Shown: positions 42,732 to 52,094, numbered from the stretch's first letter. The stretch is 64,000 bases of DNA from Chitinophagaceae bacterium (GCA_025934485.1 JAICXX010000008.1:1-64000); one strand, 5' to 3'. The notes: generated by a model from the sequence alone, not told the origin. Program-made: numbers and translations.

Positions 42732-45083
42732 ATGAATAATCTGTGTATGAGAAAACTCGGGTTACTGTTTTGCCCTGTGATGATCTTTATGCAGTTGCAG
42801 GTATTGGGGGGAGTCTCCCATGCCGCGGACCGGCCTTCTGCTCAGGAGCGGCAACGTTGGGAGACAGAGGCAAGGCAGGTGACCATCCTTCGGGACACAT
42901 GGGGTATCCCGCATATTTATGGCAAAACGGATGCCGCGGTTGTATTCGGGTTGTTATATGCCGAATGTCAGACGGATTTTCCGCGTGTTGAAAAAAACTA
43001 TCTGGAGATGCTGGGCCGGCAGGCCGAGGTTTATGGGGAGAACTATTTGTATACCGATGTGATGATGCGGTTAGTCTACGACAGTGTGCAGGCCATCGCG
43101 GATTACAATCGCAGCCCTGCATGGATGCATCAGCTGTTGGATGCTTTTGCCGACGGCGTCAACTATTATCTTTATAAACATCCTGAAACGAAGCCGCTGG
43201 CGTTAAAACATTTTGAGCCCTGGTATGCGCTGATGTTCACGGATGGCAGCGTATCCGCCACGAGTACGGGCGGGGTGAGGCTGGATGAGATAAAGAACTT
43301 TTACAGTGGGCATCCGCCGCTGGCTATACGTCACGCGCCGGTGATCCCGGATGTCGAGAAGATGGTGCTGGAGGATAGGGGTATGGCCGTTCCGGCTGCC
43401 GGTGCGGTTGGGGATGGCGGACCTCAGGCGGAAGCCCCCGATGAACCTGGCGATGAGCCGGGCGGCTGGCCGGGTGATGACGATCGCGGTTCCAATGGAT
43501 TTGCGCTTTCGGGGTTTCGGACCGCCTCGGGGGCAACAGAGCTCTATATCAATCCGCATGTCCCCTTTTATTTTCGCATGGAGGTACATCTGATCAGTGA
43601 GGAGGGGTTGAATGCCTATGGCGCCGTGACCTGGGGACAGTTCTTTGTCTATCAGGGATTCAACGCTCATTGTGGCTGGATGCATACGTCCAGCTATGCC
43701 GATGTCGCCGATCTATATGCGGAGAAGGTGCGGCAGCAGGATACGGGTTTCGTGTACACCTATGAGGGACAGACCAGGCCGGTGCTGGAGAAACCATTTA
43801 CGGTTTATTATAAGAAGGGCGATGCAATGCAGGTCCTTGCGGTCAAGGGGTATTATACCCATCATGGGCCGGTGATGGCCAGCCGGGATGGGAAATGGCT
43901 GAGCCTGAAAGAATACAACCGTTCGCTGGACGCCCTGGAAGAAGCCTGGCAGATCACCAAGGCCAATACCTTCGACGAATACAAGCAGGCCATGGATATC
44001 CGGGCCAACACCACCAACAATACCGTCTATGCCGACGATCAGGGCAATATCGCCTATTGGCACGGCAATTTCATGCCGCGGCGCGACAGCAGCTACAACT
44101 GGTCGTTGCCGGTAGATGGCTCGATTGCCGCCACGGAATGGAAGGGGCTTCATTCGCTGGATGAGATCGTTCATGTTTACAATCCGGCTACGGGGTGGAT
44201 ACAGAACTGCAATTCGACACCCTATGCCTCGTCGGGCAACAGCAGCCCTGAGCGTAGCCGTTACCCGGCCTATATGGCGCCGGATGGTCAGAATTTCCGT
44301 TCCTTGAATGCGATCCGGCTGATCAGCGGGGCCAACGAATTTACACTGGACAGTCTCATCGCCAAGGGATATGATCACTATCTTTCGGCTTTTGATGTCT
44401 TGCTGCCGGCGCTTTTCGATGCGTATAATCAGGCTCCTGACAGTATCCGGAAGATGTTGCAGGAGCCCATCGCCGTATTGCAGAAATGGGACCGCCGCTC
44501 GGCCGTACACAGTGTGGCGACGAATCTTGCCGTGGAATGGGCAACGCGGATGCTTATCTATGCTCCGCGGCCGAGGACTCCGGAAGAAGCCTCCAACCAG
44601 GTTGGGATGTTCGACTCCGTGGTTGTGCGGTCGACGCCAGAGCAAAAGACGGGTGAACTGCTGGTTGTCGTAGGTGAATTGCGTCATCAATATGGAAGCT
44701 GGAAGATCGAATGGGGTGAGATGTGCCGCTATCAGCGATTGACGGGGAAGATCGTCGAGACCTATGATGACCGGAAGCCCAGCGTTGCGGTAGGGCTGGT
44801 GGCTTCGATGTTTGGCGAGCTGCCTTCTTTTGTGAGCCGGGTGATGCCCAATACCAAAAAGAGATATGGTTATTCCGGCAATAGCTTTATTGCCGCGGTG
44901 GAATTCGGGAAGCGCGTTAGTGCCAGGACCATTGTAACGGGCGGGGAGAGCAGTGATCCGGCTTCGCCACATTTTTCCGATCAGGCGGCGATGTACCTCA
45001 CCGGGCAGTTCAAAGACGTCTATTTTTACCGGGAGGATGTGGAGAAGAATGTAGAGAAGAAATACAGGCCCGGGGAGGAGTGA
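42732..45083 (+). CDS. Penicillin-acylase-family Ntn hydrolase (acylase)
   Basis: Secreted N-terminal-nucleophile hydrolase of about 783 residues, related to penicillin G acylase, AHL/cyclic-lipopeptide acylases and PvdQ. The signal peptide (LLFCPVMIFMQLQVLGGVSHA) precedes the alpha subunit (RDTWGIPHIYGKTDAAVVFGLLYAECQTDFPRVEKNYLEMLGR). The autocleavage site is before Ser in DRGSNGFALSG (near residue 255), giving a beta chain with YINPHVPFYFRMEVHL and NTTNNTVYADDQGNIAYWHGNF. The stretch just before the cleavage site is a Gly/Pro/Asp/Glu-rich spacer of about 30 residues. The start may be at 42732 or 42747 (MRKLG). Substrate class (beta-lactam, acyl-homoserine lactone or other amide) is not determinable from sequence. 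Divergent from fdhD. Confidence 0.93.
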   Translation: MNNLCMRKLGLLFCPVMIFMQLQVLGGVSHAADRPSAQERQRWETEARQVTILRDTWGIPHIYGKTDAAVVFGLLYAECQTDFPRVEKNYLEMLGRQAEVYGENYLYTDVMMRLVYDSVQAIADYNRSPAWMHQLLDAFADGVNYYLYKHPETKPLALKHFEPWYALMFTDGSVSATSTGGVRLDEIKNFYSGHPPLAIRHAPVIPDVEKMVLEDRGMAVPAAGAVGDGGPQAEAPDEPGDEPGGWPGDDDRGSNGFALSGFRTASGATELYINPHVPFYFRMEVHLISEEGLNAYGAVTWGQFFVYQGFNAHCGWMHTSSYADVADLYAEKVRQQDTGFVYTYEGQTRPVLEKPFTVYYKKGDAMQVLAVKGYYTHHGPVMASRDGKWLSLKEYNRSLDALEEAWQITKANTFDEYKQAMDIRANTTNNTVYADDQGNIAYWHGNFMPRRDSSYNWSLPVDGSIAATEWKGLHSLDEIVHVYNPATGWIQNCNSTPYASSGNSSPERSRYPAYMAPDGQNFRSLNAIRLISGANEFTLDSLIAKGYDHYLSAFDVLLPALFDAYNQAPDSIRKMLQEPIAVLQKWDRRSAVHSVATNLAVEWATRMLIYAPRPRTPEEASNQVGMFDSVVVRSTPEQKTGELLVVVGELRHQYGSWKIEWGEMCRYQRLTGKIVETYDDRKPSVAVGLVASMFGELPSFVSRVMPNTKKRYGYSGNSFIAAVEFGKRVSARTIVTGGESSDPASPHFSDQAAMYLTGQFKDVYFYREDVEKNVEKKYRPGEE

Positions 45084-45229
45084 GCGGGGGCGGGGATGAC
45101 TTTTATAAAGACGACAGAATTCAAGCCGGAATATGGCTTCGAAGTCGCGAAATTGGGGAAAACAAAGGTGGGGAAGGGGTGAATTGAGCACGGAATTTGG
45201 GCAGGCAATGGTACAAAAAACTTGATCAT

Positions 45230-46900
45230 ATGAAAGAAAAAGGCCAAAAGAAGAGCGACGGATCGTCGGGGGGCAATGGAAGCGGCGGGGCGAATGGGGG
45301 AGGTACGCATGCGCTCCTGGAGGGCAGCACGCGGGCGATGCGGCCGGGCGCGAAGGTATTGGGTGTTGCCGATCCGGACGAGTGGATCGAACTGACCATC
45401 AAGGTACGCCGGAAGAAGGCGCTGCCTGAGGTAGGGAAACCTGCGGTGAAGCCGCTGAGCGTTCAGGAACTGGAAACACAATATGGGGCCGCCCAGGCGG
45501 ATATGGATAAGGTGCGGACGGTGCTTACGGGGCTTGGGGCGAAGGTGCTGAAGGAGGATGCGGTGAGCTGCGGCATTCGGGCCGGGGCGAGGGCGGAAGT
45601 ATGGGAGTCGGTATTTCAGGTGAAGTTATTCCATTATTCTCATAGCGAGGGAAACTACCGGGGCCGAAAGGGGGATCTGCGGGTGCCGGTGGAGTTGCAG
45701 GAGATCGTTGTAGGGGTCTTTGGGTTGGATAACCGAAAGATGGTAAAGCGCAGGCCCATCCACAGACGAAGGGTGTCGCTGAATCTTGCCGAACGGGCCG
45801 CGGCGAGCCGAACCTGGTTCTTTCCGGCGGAGCTGGCCACGATCTATTCTTTTCCGGCGGGTAATGGCCAGGGGCAGACGGTGGGTTTGCTGGAATTCGG
45901 GGGCGGGTATTTCCCGGATGATCTGTCCACCTTTTGCAAGGACGCGAATGTCAATGTCCCGGTGGTCAGGACGGTTTCGGTCAACAATACCCCGACCAAT
46001 GCGAAGGATGGGGCGGAAGGGGAGGTGATGCTCGACATAGAAGTGGTGGCCGGTGTCTGCCCCGCATCGACGATCGTCGTATATTTTTCTTCTTTTGATG
46101 AGAGCGGCTGGGTCAATGTCGTCGACATGGCGATCCACGACCAGACGAATCCGCTTACGGTGATCTCGTGCAGCTGGGGGTACGCTGAAGATGCCCCGGG
46201 TGCGTGGTCTCCGGGCGCACAGAGCGCTATCAACGATTCCCTGCAGGCCGCGGCGTTACTGGGCATCACGGTTTGTGTGGCGGCCGGAGACGATGGCTCA
46301 GACGATGAGGTCGGTGATGGGCATGCGCACGTGGACTTCCCCAGCAGCAGCCCTTATGTTCTGGCGGTTGGCGGGACGACCTTGAAAGAATCTTCCGCCG
46401 GGAAAATTACGGAGACGGCCTGGAAAGATGGCGACGGTTTGCGGAAAGACAATGGGGGGAGCACGGGTGGGGGCGTGAGTACGATCTTTCCCCGGCCGTC
46501 GTGGCAGACGGTGCCGGTCCAGAGCGTCAATCCCGGGTCGATCGAGGGGCGGGTGGTGCCGGATGTGGCGGCGGATGCCAGCGCCAATACAGGCTATTGG
46601 ACCGTAGTCGATGGGCAGGGAGGGGCCAGTGGCGGCACCAGCGCGGCTGCTCCGCTATGGGCGTCGCTGATCGCGCGGCTCAATGCCAGCCTGGGTGCGC
46701 CGGTAGGTTTTCTAAGCCCGCTGCTGTACCAGGCGGGCGCGAACGGTCAGCCATTGGGTCAAACGGGCTGTCGCGATATCACTTCGGGAAACAACGACAC
46801 GGCATCGATCGGCGGGTATTCTGCCGGACCGGGTTATGATGGGGTTACGGGGTGGGGGGTGCCGATAGGGACGGCGCTGGAGAGCGGATTAAAAAAATAA
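45230..46900 (+). CDS. S53-family sedolisin/kumamolisin-type serine peptidase
   Basis: Pro-kumamolisin-type peptidase of 556 residues. The N-terminal prodomain (about 50-190: KPLSVQELETQYGAAQADMDKVRTVLTGLGAKVL, WESVFQVKLFHYSH) precedes the subtilisin-like catalytic domain. The Glu/Asp pair lies in DGAEGEVMLDIEVVAGVCP and the nucleophile Ser in ASGGTSAAAPLWASL. A C-terminal calcium-site-like region is CRDITSGNNDTASIGGYSAGPGYDGVTGWG. No signal peptide is visible and the N-terminus is a Gly/Ser-rich, low-complexity stretch (SDGSSGGNGSGGANGGG). The track start 45197 is TTG; ATG 45230 (MKEKGQKK) is preferred. Acid-active in characterised relatives. A hairpin with T-run follows the stop. Confidence 0.93.
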   Translation: MKEKGQKKSDGSSGGNGSGGANGGGTHALLEGSTRAMRPGAKVLGVADPDEWIELTIKVRRKKALPEVGKPAVKPLSVQELETQYGAAQADMDKVRTVLTGLGAKVLKEDAVSCGIRAGARAEVWESVFQVKLFHYSHSEGNYRGRKGDLRVPVELQEIVVGVFGLDNRKMVKRRPIHRRRVSLNLAERAAASRTWFFPAELATIYSFPAGNGQGQTVGLLEFGGGYFPDDLSTFCKDANVNVPVVRTVSVNNTPTNAKDGAEGEVMLDIEVVAGVCPASTIVVYFSSFDESGWVNVVDMAIHDQTNPLTVISCSWGYAEDAPGAWSPGAQSAINDSLQAAALLGITVCVAAGDDGSDDEVGDGHAHVDFPSSSPYVLAVGGTTLKESSAGKITETAWKDGDGLRKDNGGSTGGGVSTIFPRPSWQTVPVQSVNPGSIEGRVVPDVAADASANTGYWTVVDGQGGASGGTSAAAPLWASLIARLNASLGAPVGFLSPLLYQAGANGQPLGQTGCRDITSGNNDTASIGGYSAGPGYDGVTGWGVPIGTALESGLKK

Positions 46901-46905
46901 AATAT

Positions 46906-46933
46906 AAAAAGGGCGTTCAAGGGCCTTTTTTTT
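46906..46933 (+). terminator. Intrinsic terminator after the S53 peptidase
   Basis: AAAAAGG (46906-46912) pairs with CCTTTTT (46924-46930) around an 11-base loop, and the 3' arm runs on into T residues. It lies just after the peptidase stop and before the wzm-like gene, separating the two transcripts. Confidence 0.65.
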
Positions 46934-46963
46934 AGCTAATTTGACGGTTTAAACTATTTTCAT

Positions 46964-47812
46964 TTGGCCGAAATCGAGGAATGGGAGTGGGAGATCGATC
47001 CGCGGTATCATTGGTTCAAGTGGGAGCTGGGGGCGATCCCGCAGTACAAAGACCTTTTGTTCCGGCTTGTACGACGTGATCTGTTAGCCAATTATCAGCA
47101 GACGATCCTGGGCCCTTTTTGGATACTCCTGCAGCCGGTGCTGACGATGTTGCTCTATTGGGTGATCTTCGGAACCATCGTGAAGGTTTCTACCAATGGG
47201 ATACCGCCGTTGGTTTTTTATCTTTCCGGCATCATTTGCTGGAATTTCTTTTCGGATTGTCTGAGCGGCACGATGTATACCTTTATTCACAATTCGGCGG
47301 TGTTTGGCAAGGTATGGTTCCCGCGATTGCTGGTACCGTTGAGTGTCGTCCTCGCGCAGGGCGTGCGTATGCTGGTGCAGCTGGCGCTTTTCTTTTTACT
47401 ATATGGTATTTTCTATGTCCGGGGAGATGTCCCTGCTTCCGGTATCGGCTGGCTTTTGCTGCCGGTGGTGGTTTTGTGGATCGGGCTGTTTGGACTGGGA
47501 GTCGGGCTTTTACTGAGTGTATTGACGGCCAGATATAGGGATCTGGACTATAGTTTACAATTTATCCTCCGGCTATGGATGTTCGCCAGTCCGGTGTTTT
47601 ACCCTGCCCAGCTGTTGTCGGGGAAATACGGTTTTTTTTTATGGTTGAATCCGATGACGCCGTTGATAGAGGCCTTCCGGGTATTTTGTTTCCGGCGGGA
47701 GGTGGATCACGTGGGTTATTTTTGGGCGGCCGGTGGAGCGGTGCTGGTGGTGCTGGCGATGGGGATCGCTTTTTTCAAACGGCATGAGGTGAGCGTCAAT
47801 GATATCGTATGA
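46964..47812 (+). CDS. ABC-2 polysaccharide export permease (Wzm-like)
   Basis: Inner-membrane channel subunit of an ABC exporter for an O-antigen or capsule-type glycan, 282 residues. It has about six transmembrane segments (for example ILLQPVLTMLLYWVIFG, LVPLSVVLAQGVRMLVQLALFFLL, LLPVVVLWIGLFGLGVGLLLSV) and family motifs YKDLLFRLVRRDLLANYQQTILGPFWILLQP and FYPAQLLSGKYGFFLWLNPMTPLIEAFR. It begins at TTG (MAEIEEWEWEI); there is no in-frame ATG before the first helix and the N-terminus matches homologues, so a TTG start is accepted. The stop overlaps the start of the ATPase gene (ATGA). Confidence 0.93.
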   Translation: MAEIEEWEWEIDPRYHWFKWELGAIPQYKDLLFRLVRRDLLANYQQTILGPFWILLQPVLTMLLYWVIFGTIVKVSTNGIPPLVFYLSGIICWNFFSDCLSGTMYTFIHNSAVFGKVWFPRLLVPLSVVLAQGVRMLVQLALFFLLYGIFYVRGDVPASGIGWLLLPVVVLWIGLFGLGVGLLLSVLTARYRDLDYSLQFILRLWMFASPVFYPAQLLSGKYGFFLWLNPMTPLIEAFRVFCFRREVDHVGYFWAAGGAVLVVLAMGIAFFKRHEVSVNDIV

Positions 47813-49074
47813 GTCAGCTAATGATAAAGGTGGAGGGCATCTCCAAATACTATCGGTTGGGGACGCAGGGCTCGGGTCGGCTTCGGGAGGACTGGAGCAA
47901 TTGGTGGAAGTCGGTTGGCCGGAAGTCGGCCAGGGCGGACGCCTCGTCGCGGGGGGAAGCGCATATCTGGGCGCTCAAGGATGTGAGCTTCGAGGTTGGG
48001 GAGGGTGAGGTAATAGGATTTATCGGGAAGAACGGCGCTGGGAAGTCTACGTTGCTGAAGATCATCTCGCGGATCACGCAGCCCACACAGGGGCGAATCA
48101 GGGGAAGAGGCAGGATCGCCAGCCTGCTGGAGGTGGGGACGGGTTTTCATCAGGAGTTAACGGGCCGGGAGAATATATATTTGAATGGACATATGCTGGG
48201 GATGACGCGCAGGGAGATCGATTCGCAGTTCGATGCCATTGTCGATTTTTCCGGGGTGGAAACTTTTCTCGATACGCCGGTGAAAAGATATTCAAGCGGA
48301 ATGTATGTGCGGCTGGCCTTTGCCGTTGCAGCGCATCTGACCCCGGAGATCCTTATCGTGGATGAGGTGCTATCGGTAGGGGATGCAGAGTTCCAGCAAA
48401 AGTGTTTAAGGAAGATGAAGGAGGTTTCCGGCCAGGAAGGCCGGACGGTGCTGTTCGTGAGCCATAATATGCAGGCCTTGCGGAATCTTTGTCACCGGGC
48501 GTATATACTTGAACACGGGGTATTGGTGGAAGGTGGACCGGCCGACAGGATGATTGCCCGGTATCTGCGGGATTCGCAGGTGCATTTTTTACGTCAATTC
48601 TACCCGGAACCCGCCCTGGCGCCGGGTAACGACCATATCCGGATCAAGCGGGTGGAGCTGATCCCGGCTTATTCCGGGGCTGAAGAGCTCATCGATATCC
48701 GGACGGCTTTGCAGCTGGAGCTCGAATTTTGGTATGAGCCGCCCGGCGTTTCCGACCTGATTGTGGGCATTCACCTTTTTGCATTAACCGGGGATTGTGT
48801 ATTTGATGTCTCTTCGTCACGGACGACCCTGGATAAGGGCTTGGTTAAATGCGGCTGCCGGATACCGGCTAACTTTCTCAACGATGGTTCGTACTATATT
48901 AGCATTGTTTTTGTGAGCAATACCACTCACCGCCTGTTTTATTTCGAATCCTGCCTCGCCTTCGAAGTGGCGGATTACCGGGAGCATACGTCCTGGTATG
49001 GGAAATGGATCGGTTATGTCCGGCCGGATTTCAAAGTTACGCTGGAGGCTTTAAACCCTGATGGTTATGTCTGA
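47809..49074 (+). CDS. ABC transporter ATP-binding protein, polysaccharide export (Wzt-like)
   Basis: Nucleotide-binding partner of the Wzm-like permease, 421 residues. Walker A FIGKNGAGKSTLLKI (about residue 70), the signature RYSSGMYVRLAFAVAAHL (about 163), Walker B EILIVDEVLSVGD and the switch His in VLFVSHNMQAL are all intact. Residues from about 250 form a Wzt C-terminal-like beta-sandwich (IDIRTALQLELEFWYEPPG to LFYFESCLAFEV) that in characterised relatives recognises the glycan's terminal modification before export. The start overlaps the wzm stop (ATGA), and the gene overlaps the next one by 14 bases, so permease, ATPase and glycosyltransferase are probably made together. Confidence 0.94.
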   Translation: MSQLMIKVEGISKYYRLGTQGSGRLREDWSNWWKSVGRKSARADASSRGEAHIWALKDVSFEVGEGEVIGFIGKNGAGKSTLLKIISRITQPTQGRIRGRGRIASLLEVGTGFHQELTGRENIYLNGHMLGMTRREIDSQFDAIVDFSGVETFLDTPVKRYSSGMYVRLAFAVAAHLTPEILIVDEVLSVGDAEFQQKCLRKMKEVSGQEGRTVLFVSHNMQALRNLCHRAYILEHGVLVEGGPADRMIARYLRDSQVHFLRQFYPEPALAPGNDHIRIKRVELIPAYSGAEELIDIRTALQLELEFWYEPPGVSDLIVGIHLFALTGDCVFDVSSSRTTLDKGLVKCGCRIPANFLNDGSYYISIVFVSNTTHRLFYFESCLAFEVADYREHTSWYGKWIGYVRPDFKVTLEALNPDGYV

Positions 49075-51019
49075 GTCCAAGGCGCATACTATTCTTCATT
49101 TACCCTGGGAGGAGGTCGGGGAGAAAGAGCTGGGACCGGGGAGCTATTACCTGGTCTTTTGGTTAAGGGGTATACCGTTAGGACATTATTGGTTGGAAGT
49201 GGGGGCCGCGGGGACGGCGTTAAAGGAGCATGCAGCGGCGATCGGAGAGGTAATTGGCCCAGTTTTGGAATATCATGTGAATAAGATTGAGCCCGCAGAG
49301 ACATCCGGAAAAGATAGTTTATCCGTAGTTATATGTACCCGGAACCGGCCCGAGGATCTGGATAGGGCGATCAGGGCGCTGATGGCGTCGGAGGATAAGG
49401 ATTTTGAGTTGATCGTCATTGACAATGCGCCCGGGGACGACAGAACGGCCAGGGTGGTGAAACGGTTCCCGGATGTGCGCTATGTGCTCGAGCCGAGGCC
49501 GGGACTGGATATCGCCCGGAATGCGGGGGCAAGGGCGGCGCGAGGTGCTATTGTGGCTTATACGGATGATGATGTCGAGGTCTCTTCGACCTGGACTTGT
49601 GGAATAAAATCAGCATTTGCCGATCCGCTGGTGATGGCAGTTACCGGGATAGTTATCCCCAGCCGGCTGGAAACAGTATCACAATATCTTTTCGAAAAAT
49701 ACTGGGGTTTTAACAAGGGTTATTTACCCCGGGACTTTGATCAGGCATGGTTTAGGTCGCAATTGCCTTTTGGCGCGCCTGTGTGGGATATCGGCGCCGG
49801 GGCGAACATGGCGTTTCGCAAGGATGTCTTTTTATTGGCGGGCTGGTTCGATGAACGGTTGGATGTGGGCGCGGCTGGTTGTAGTGGGGATTCCGAGATG
49901 TGGTACCGGATATTGGCCGAGGGCTGGAATTGCCGGTATTTGCCGAAGTTGGTGGTCTTTCATCATCATCGGAAGACAATGGCGGAGTTAAGGCGGCAGC
50001 TTTTTTATTATATGCGGGGGCATGTGAGCGCCCTGCTCGTACAAAATGAGCGATATGGGCATCCCGGTAACCGCAGGCGATTATATCGGGCATTGCCTTT
50101 GTATTACTTGAGTCGTTGGTGGCGATGGATCAGGCACAGGAATGAAGAGGCAGCTACGGTAGGAATAGAGGTCCGGGGTTGTTTCTCGGGATGGTGGTAT
50201 TACCGATCCATTAAACGGATCAAGCCGGAAAGAGAGGCGATCGGCTTGCCGGATATGCCGCAAGGAAAGCCGGAGGGGGCGCTGGTGAGTGTGGTGATAC
50301 CGTGTTACAATCATGGGCATTACCTGGGGGCGGCTATAGAGAGTGTGCTGGCGCAGACTTATCCTCATCGGGAGATCATCGTGGTCGACGATGGGTCGAC
50401 GGATTCGACGGCGGACGTGTGCAGGGCCTATGAGGGGGTACGGTATTTCCGGAGTGACCGGGTAGGGCCATCGGTAGCGAGGAATATCGGCGTCGTTGCC
50501 AGCAAGGGGAGTTTCGTGAATTTTCTGGATGCGGATGACGTTTTGTATCCCAATGCCCTGGAATTGAATCTTTATTATTTCGGGTACTACGCGGATGCGG
50601 TATTTATATCGGGGGGCTACGACAGGATCGATGAGCGGGGTTGGCCCTTGGAGGCGCCTGTCCCGTTGGAGCGGGTAGGGGAAAATTATCAGGCGTTGCT
50701 CAGGGGCAACTATATCGGGATGGAGGCGACGGTGCTTTACAGGCGCGAGTTGTTCTTCCGGTATTTTTTTGATCCCGGCGTAAGCGCCTGTGAAGACTAC
50801 GATTTGAATCTTCGTATTGCCCGTGATTGGCCGGTTTATGGGCATGCGCATAAGATAGCCGCTTATCGTATCCATGGAGGGAACCGATCCGGAGATAGAG
50901 CGTGGATGGCTCGCATGGCGATCGCCGTGCTGAAGAAGCACAAAAGGCAGGTGCGGACGGCGGAAGAAAGACGAAGCTACGAGGAGGGGCTAAGGAACTG
51001 GAAGAATTATTATCAATAA
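49061..51019 (+). CDS. Bifunctional GT2 glycosyltransferase (two GT-A domains) with N-terminal beta domain
   Basis: 652-residue protein with two family-2-type glycosyltransferase domains. Residues about 1-85 (LGPGSYYLVFWLRGIPLGHYWLEVG) look like the C-terminal part of a beta-sandwich resembling the Wzt sugar-recognition domain. GT domain 1 (about 86-330) has SLSVVICTRNRPEDLDRAI and a DxD-type YTDDDVEV; domain 2 (about 405-600) has VSVVIPCYNHGHYLGAAIESVLAQTYP, VVDDGSTDST and NFLDADDVLYPN. It may add two successive sugars of the exported glycan; acceptor and donor are unknown. It overlaps the Wzt-like gene by 14 bases, and the ATG at 49067 is an alternative start. The downstream GT gene begins 14 bases after the stop. 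Confidence 0.9.
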   Translation: MVMSESKAHTILHLPWEEVGEKELGPGSYYLVFWLRGIPLGHYWLEVGAAGTALKEHAAAIGEVIGPVLEYHVNKIEPAETSGKDSLSVVICTRNRPEDLDRAIRALMASEDKDFELIVIDNAPGDDRTARVVKRFPDVRYVLEPRPGLDIARNAGARAARGAIVAYTDDDVEVSSTWTCGIKSAFADPLVMAVTGIVIPSRLETVSQYLFEKYWGFNKGYLPRDFDQAWFRSQLPFGAPVWDIGAGANMAFRKDVFLLAGWFDERLDVGAAGCSGDSEMWYRILAEGWNCRYLPKLVVFHHHRKTMAELRRQLFYYMRGHVSALLVQNERYGHPGNRRRLYRALPLYYLSRWWRWIRHRNEEAATVGIEVRGCFSGWWYYRSIKRIKPEREAIGLPDMPQGKPEGALVSVVIPCYNHGHYLGAAIESVLAQTYPHREIIVVDDGSTDSTADVCRAYEGVRYFRSDRVGPSVARNIGVVASKGSFVNFLDADDVLYPNALELNLYYFGYYADAVFISGGYDRIDERGWPLEAPVPLERVGENYQALLRGNYIGMEATVLYRRELFFRYFFDPGVSACEDYDLNLRIARDWPVYGHAHKIAAYRIHGGNRSGDRAWMARMAIAVLKKHKRQVRTAEERRSYEEGLRNWKNYYQ

Positions 51020-51032
51020 TAACTGAAACCCT

Positions 51033-52094
51033 ATGGTTATCGATCGTATACCTCTATCGCCTCCACCGGTGCCATCATTGAATGGTTGCCAAGAGCGACC
51101 GTTGTGGTCGGTGATGGTACCCGTGTACAACTGTGGAGCTTATTTGCCGCAGGCCCTGGTCAGCGTACTGATGCAGGACCCCGGACCGGAGCTGATGCAA
51201 ATCGAGGTGATAGACGATTGCAGCACCGATATCGATGTCGAGGGACTGGTGTGTTCTATCGGCAAAGGGAGAATTGGTTATTTTCGGCAGCCGCAGAATG
51301 TTGGCAGTTTGCGGAATTTTGAGACCTGCCTGAACCGGTCAAGGGGACAATGGGTGCATTTATTACATGGCGATGATTACCTGGAGCCGGGATTTTACGA
51401 GGAGGTTGCCGACCTGTTCGTGGCTTATCCGGAGGCGGGTGCTGCCTTTACCGGTTATTATCAGGTGAGAGCCGACGGAGAGCTGCTTTATCCGAATCCC
51501 ACACTAAGCGAGAAGCCGGGGTATGTGGAGAATTGGATGGATATCGTAGGACAATCGCAGCCGATCCAGCCGCCTGCGATGGTGGTCAAGCGAGCCGTTT
51601 ATGAGCAGCTGGGGTCGTTCTTTGCTGTGCGGTATGGAGAGGACTGGGAGATGTGGGTACGCGTCTCGGCGAACTTCCCGGTGGTGCATAGCCCCAGGCG
51701 ACTGGCGAATTACCGGATGCATACGGCCGGCATTTCGAGCGAATGTTTTCAAACGGGTGAAAACATCAAAGATATTTCCAAGGTGATCAGTATTGTGCAA
51801 ACGCATCTGCCGCCGGGGAAACGGCGGCGAATGGAAAAGCTCGCACGAAGGAACTTCGCTTTGTATTTTGCCCGGACGTCGGACATGGTATACCATGGGT
51901 ACAGGAGTCCGAGCCAGGCCTTACGGCAGGCGATCGGAGCGATGAGGATGAGTGCCAACCGGATCACCTGCTACTATGTGTTGAAGATCGCGTTAAAGAT
52001 CCTTATTCGTTACCGGTTTGGCCAGATCAGGGAGCCGGCTGGGACGGGGCGCACTAGTATACGTAAAATAACGTTTAAGCCGACTGATAGGTAG
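51033..52094 (+). CDS. GT2-family glycosyltransferase
   Basis: Glycosyltransferase of 353 residues with a single GT-A domain: WSVMVPVYNCGAYLPQALVSVLMQD, EVIDDCSTDIDVEG and the metal-binding DxD region LLHGDDYLEPG, then a helical C-terminal part. No transmembrane segments are clear. It lies 14 bases downstream of the double GT gene in the export cluster and is the last + strand gene of it. Its final 102 bases overlap, tail to tail, the 3' end of the acyltransferase gene on the other strand. Sugar specificity unknown. Confidence 0.92.
   Translation: MVIDRIPLSPPPVPSLNGCQERPLWSVMVPVYNCGAYLPQALVSVLMQDPGPELMQIEVIDDCSTDIDVEGLVCSIGKGRIGYFRQPQNVGSLRNFETCLNRSRGQWVHLLHGDDYLEPGFYEEVADLFVAYPEAGAAFTGYYQVRADGELLYPNPTLSEKPGYVENWMDIVGQSQPIQPPAMVVKRAVYEQLGSFFAVRYGEDWEMWVRVSANFPVVHSPRRLANYRMHTAGISSECFQTGENIKDISKVISIVQTHLPPGKRRRMEKLARRNFALYFARTSDMVYHGYRSPSQALRQAIGAMRMSANRITCYYVLKIALKILIRYRFGQIREPAGTGRTSIRKITFKPTDR

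Noticed and set aside
43713-45191. 492-residue ORF on the minus strand opposite the acylase gene
   Set aside because: It mirrors the acylase codon pattern, shows no recognisable domain or signal, and the + strand gene is clearly real. It is a shadow frame in GC-rich coding DNA.
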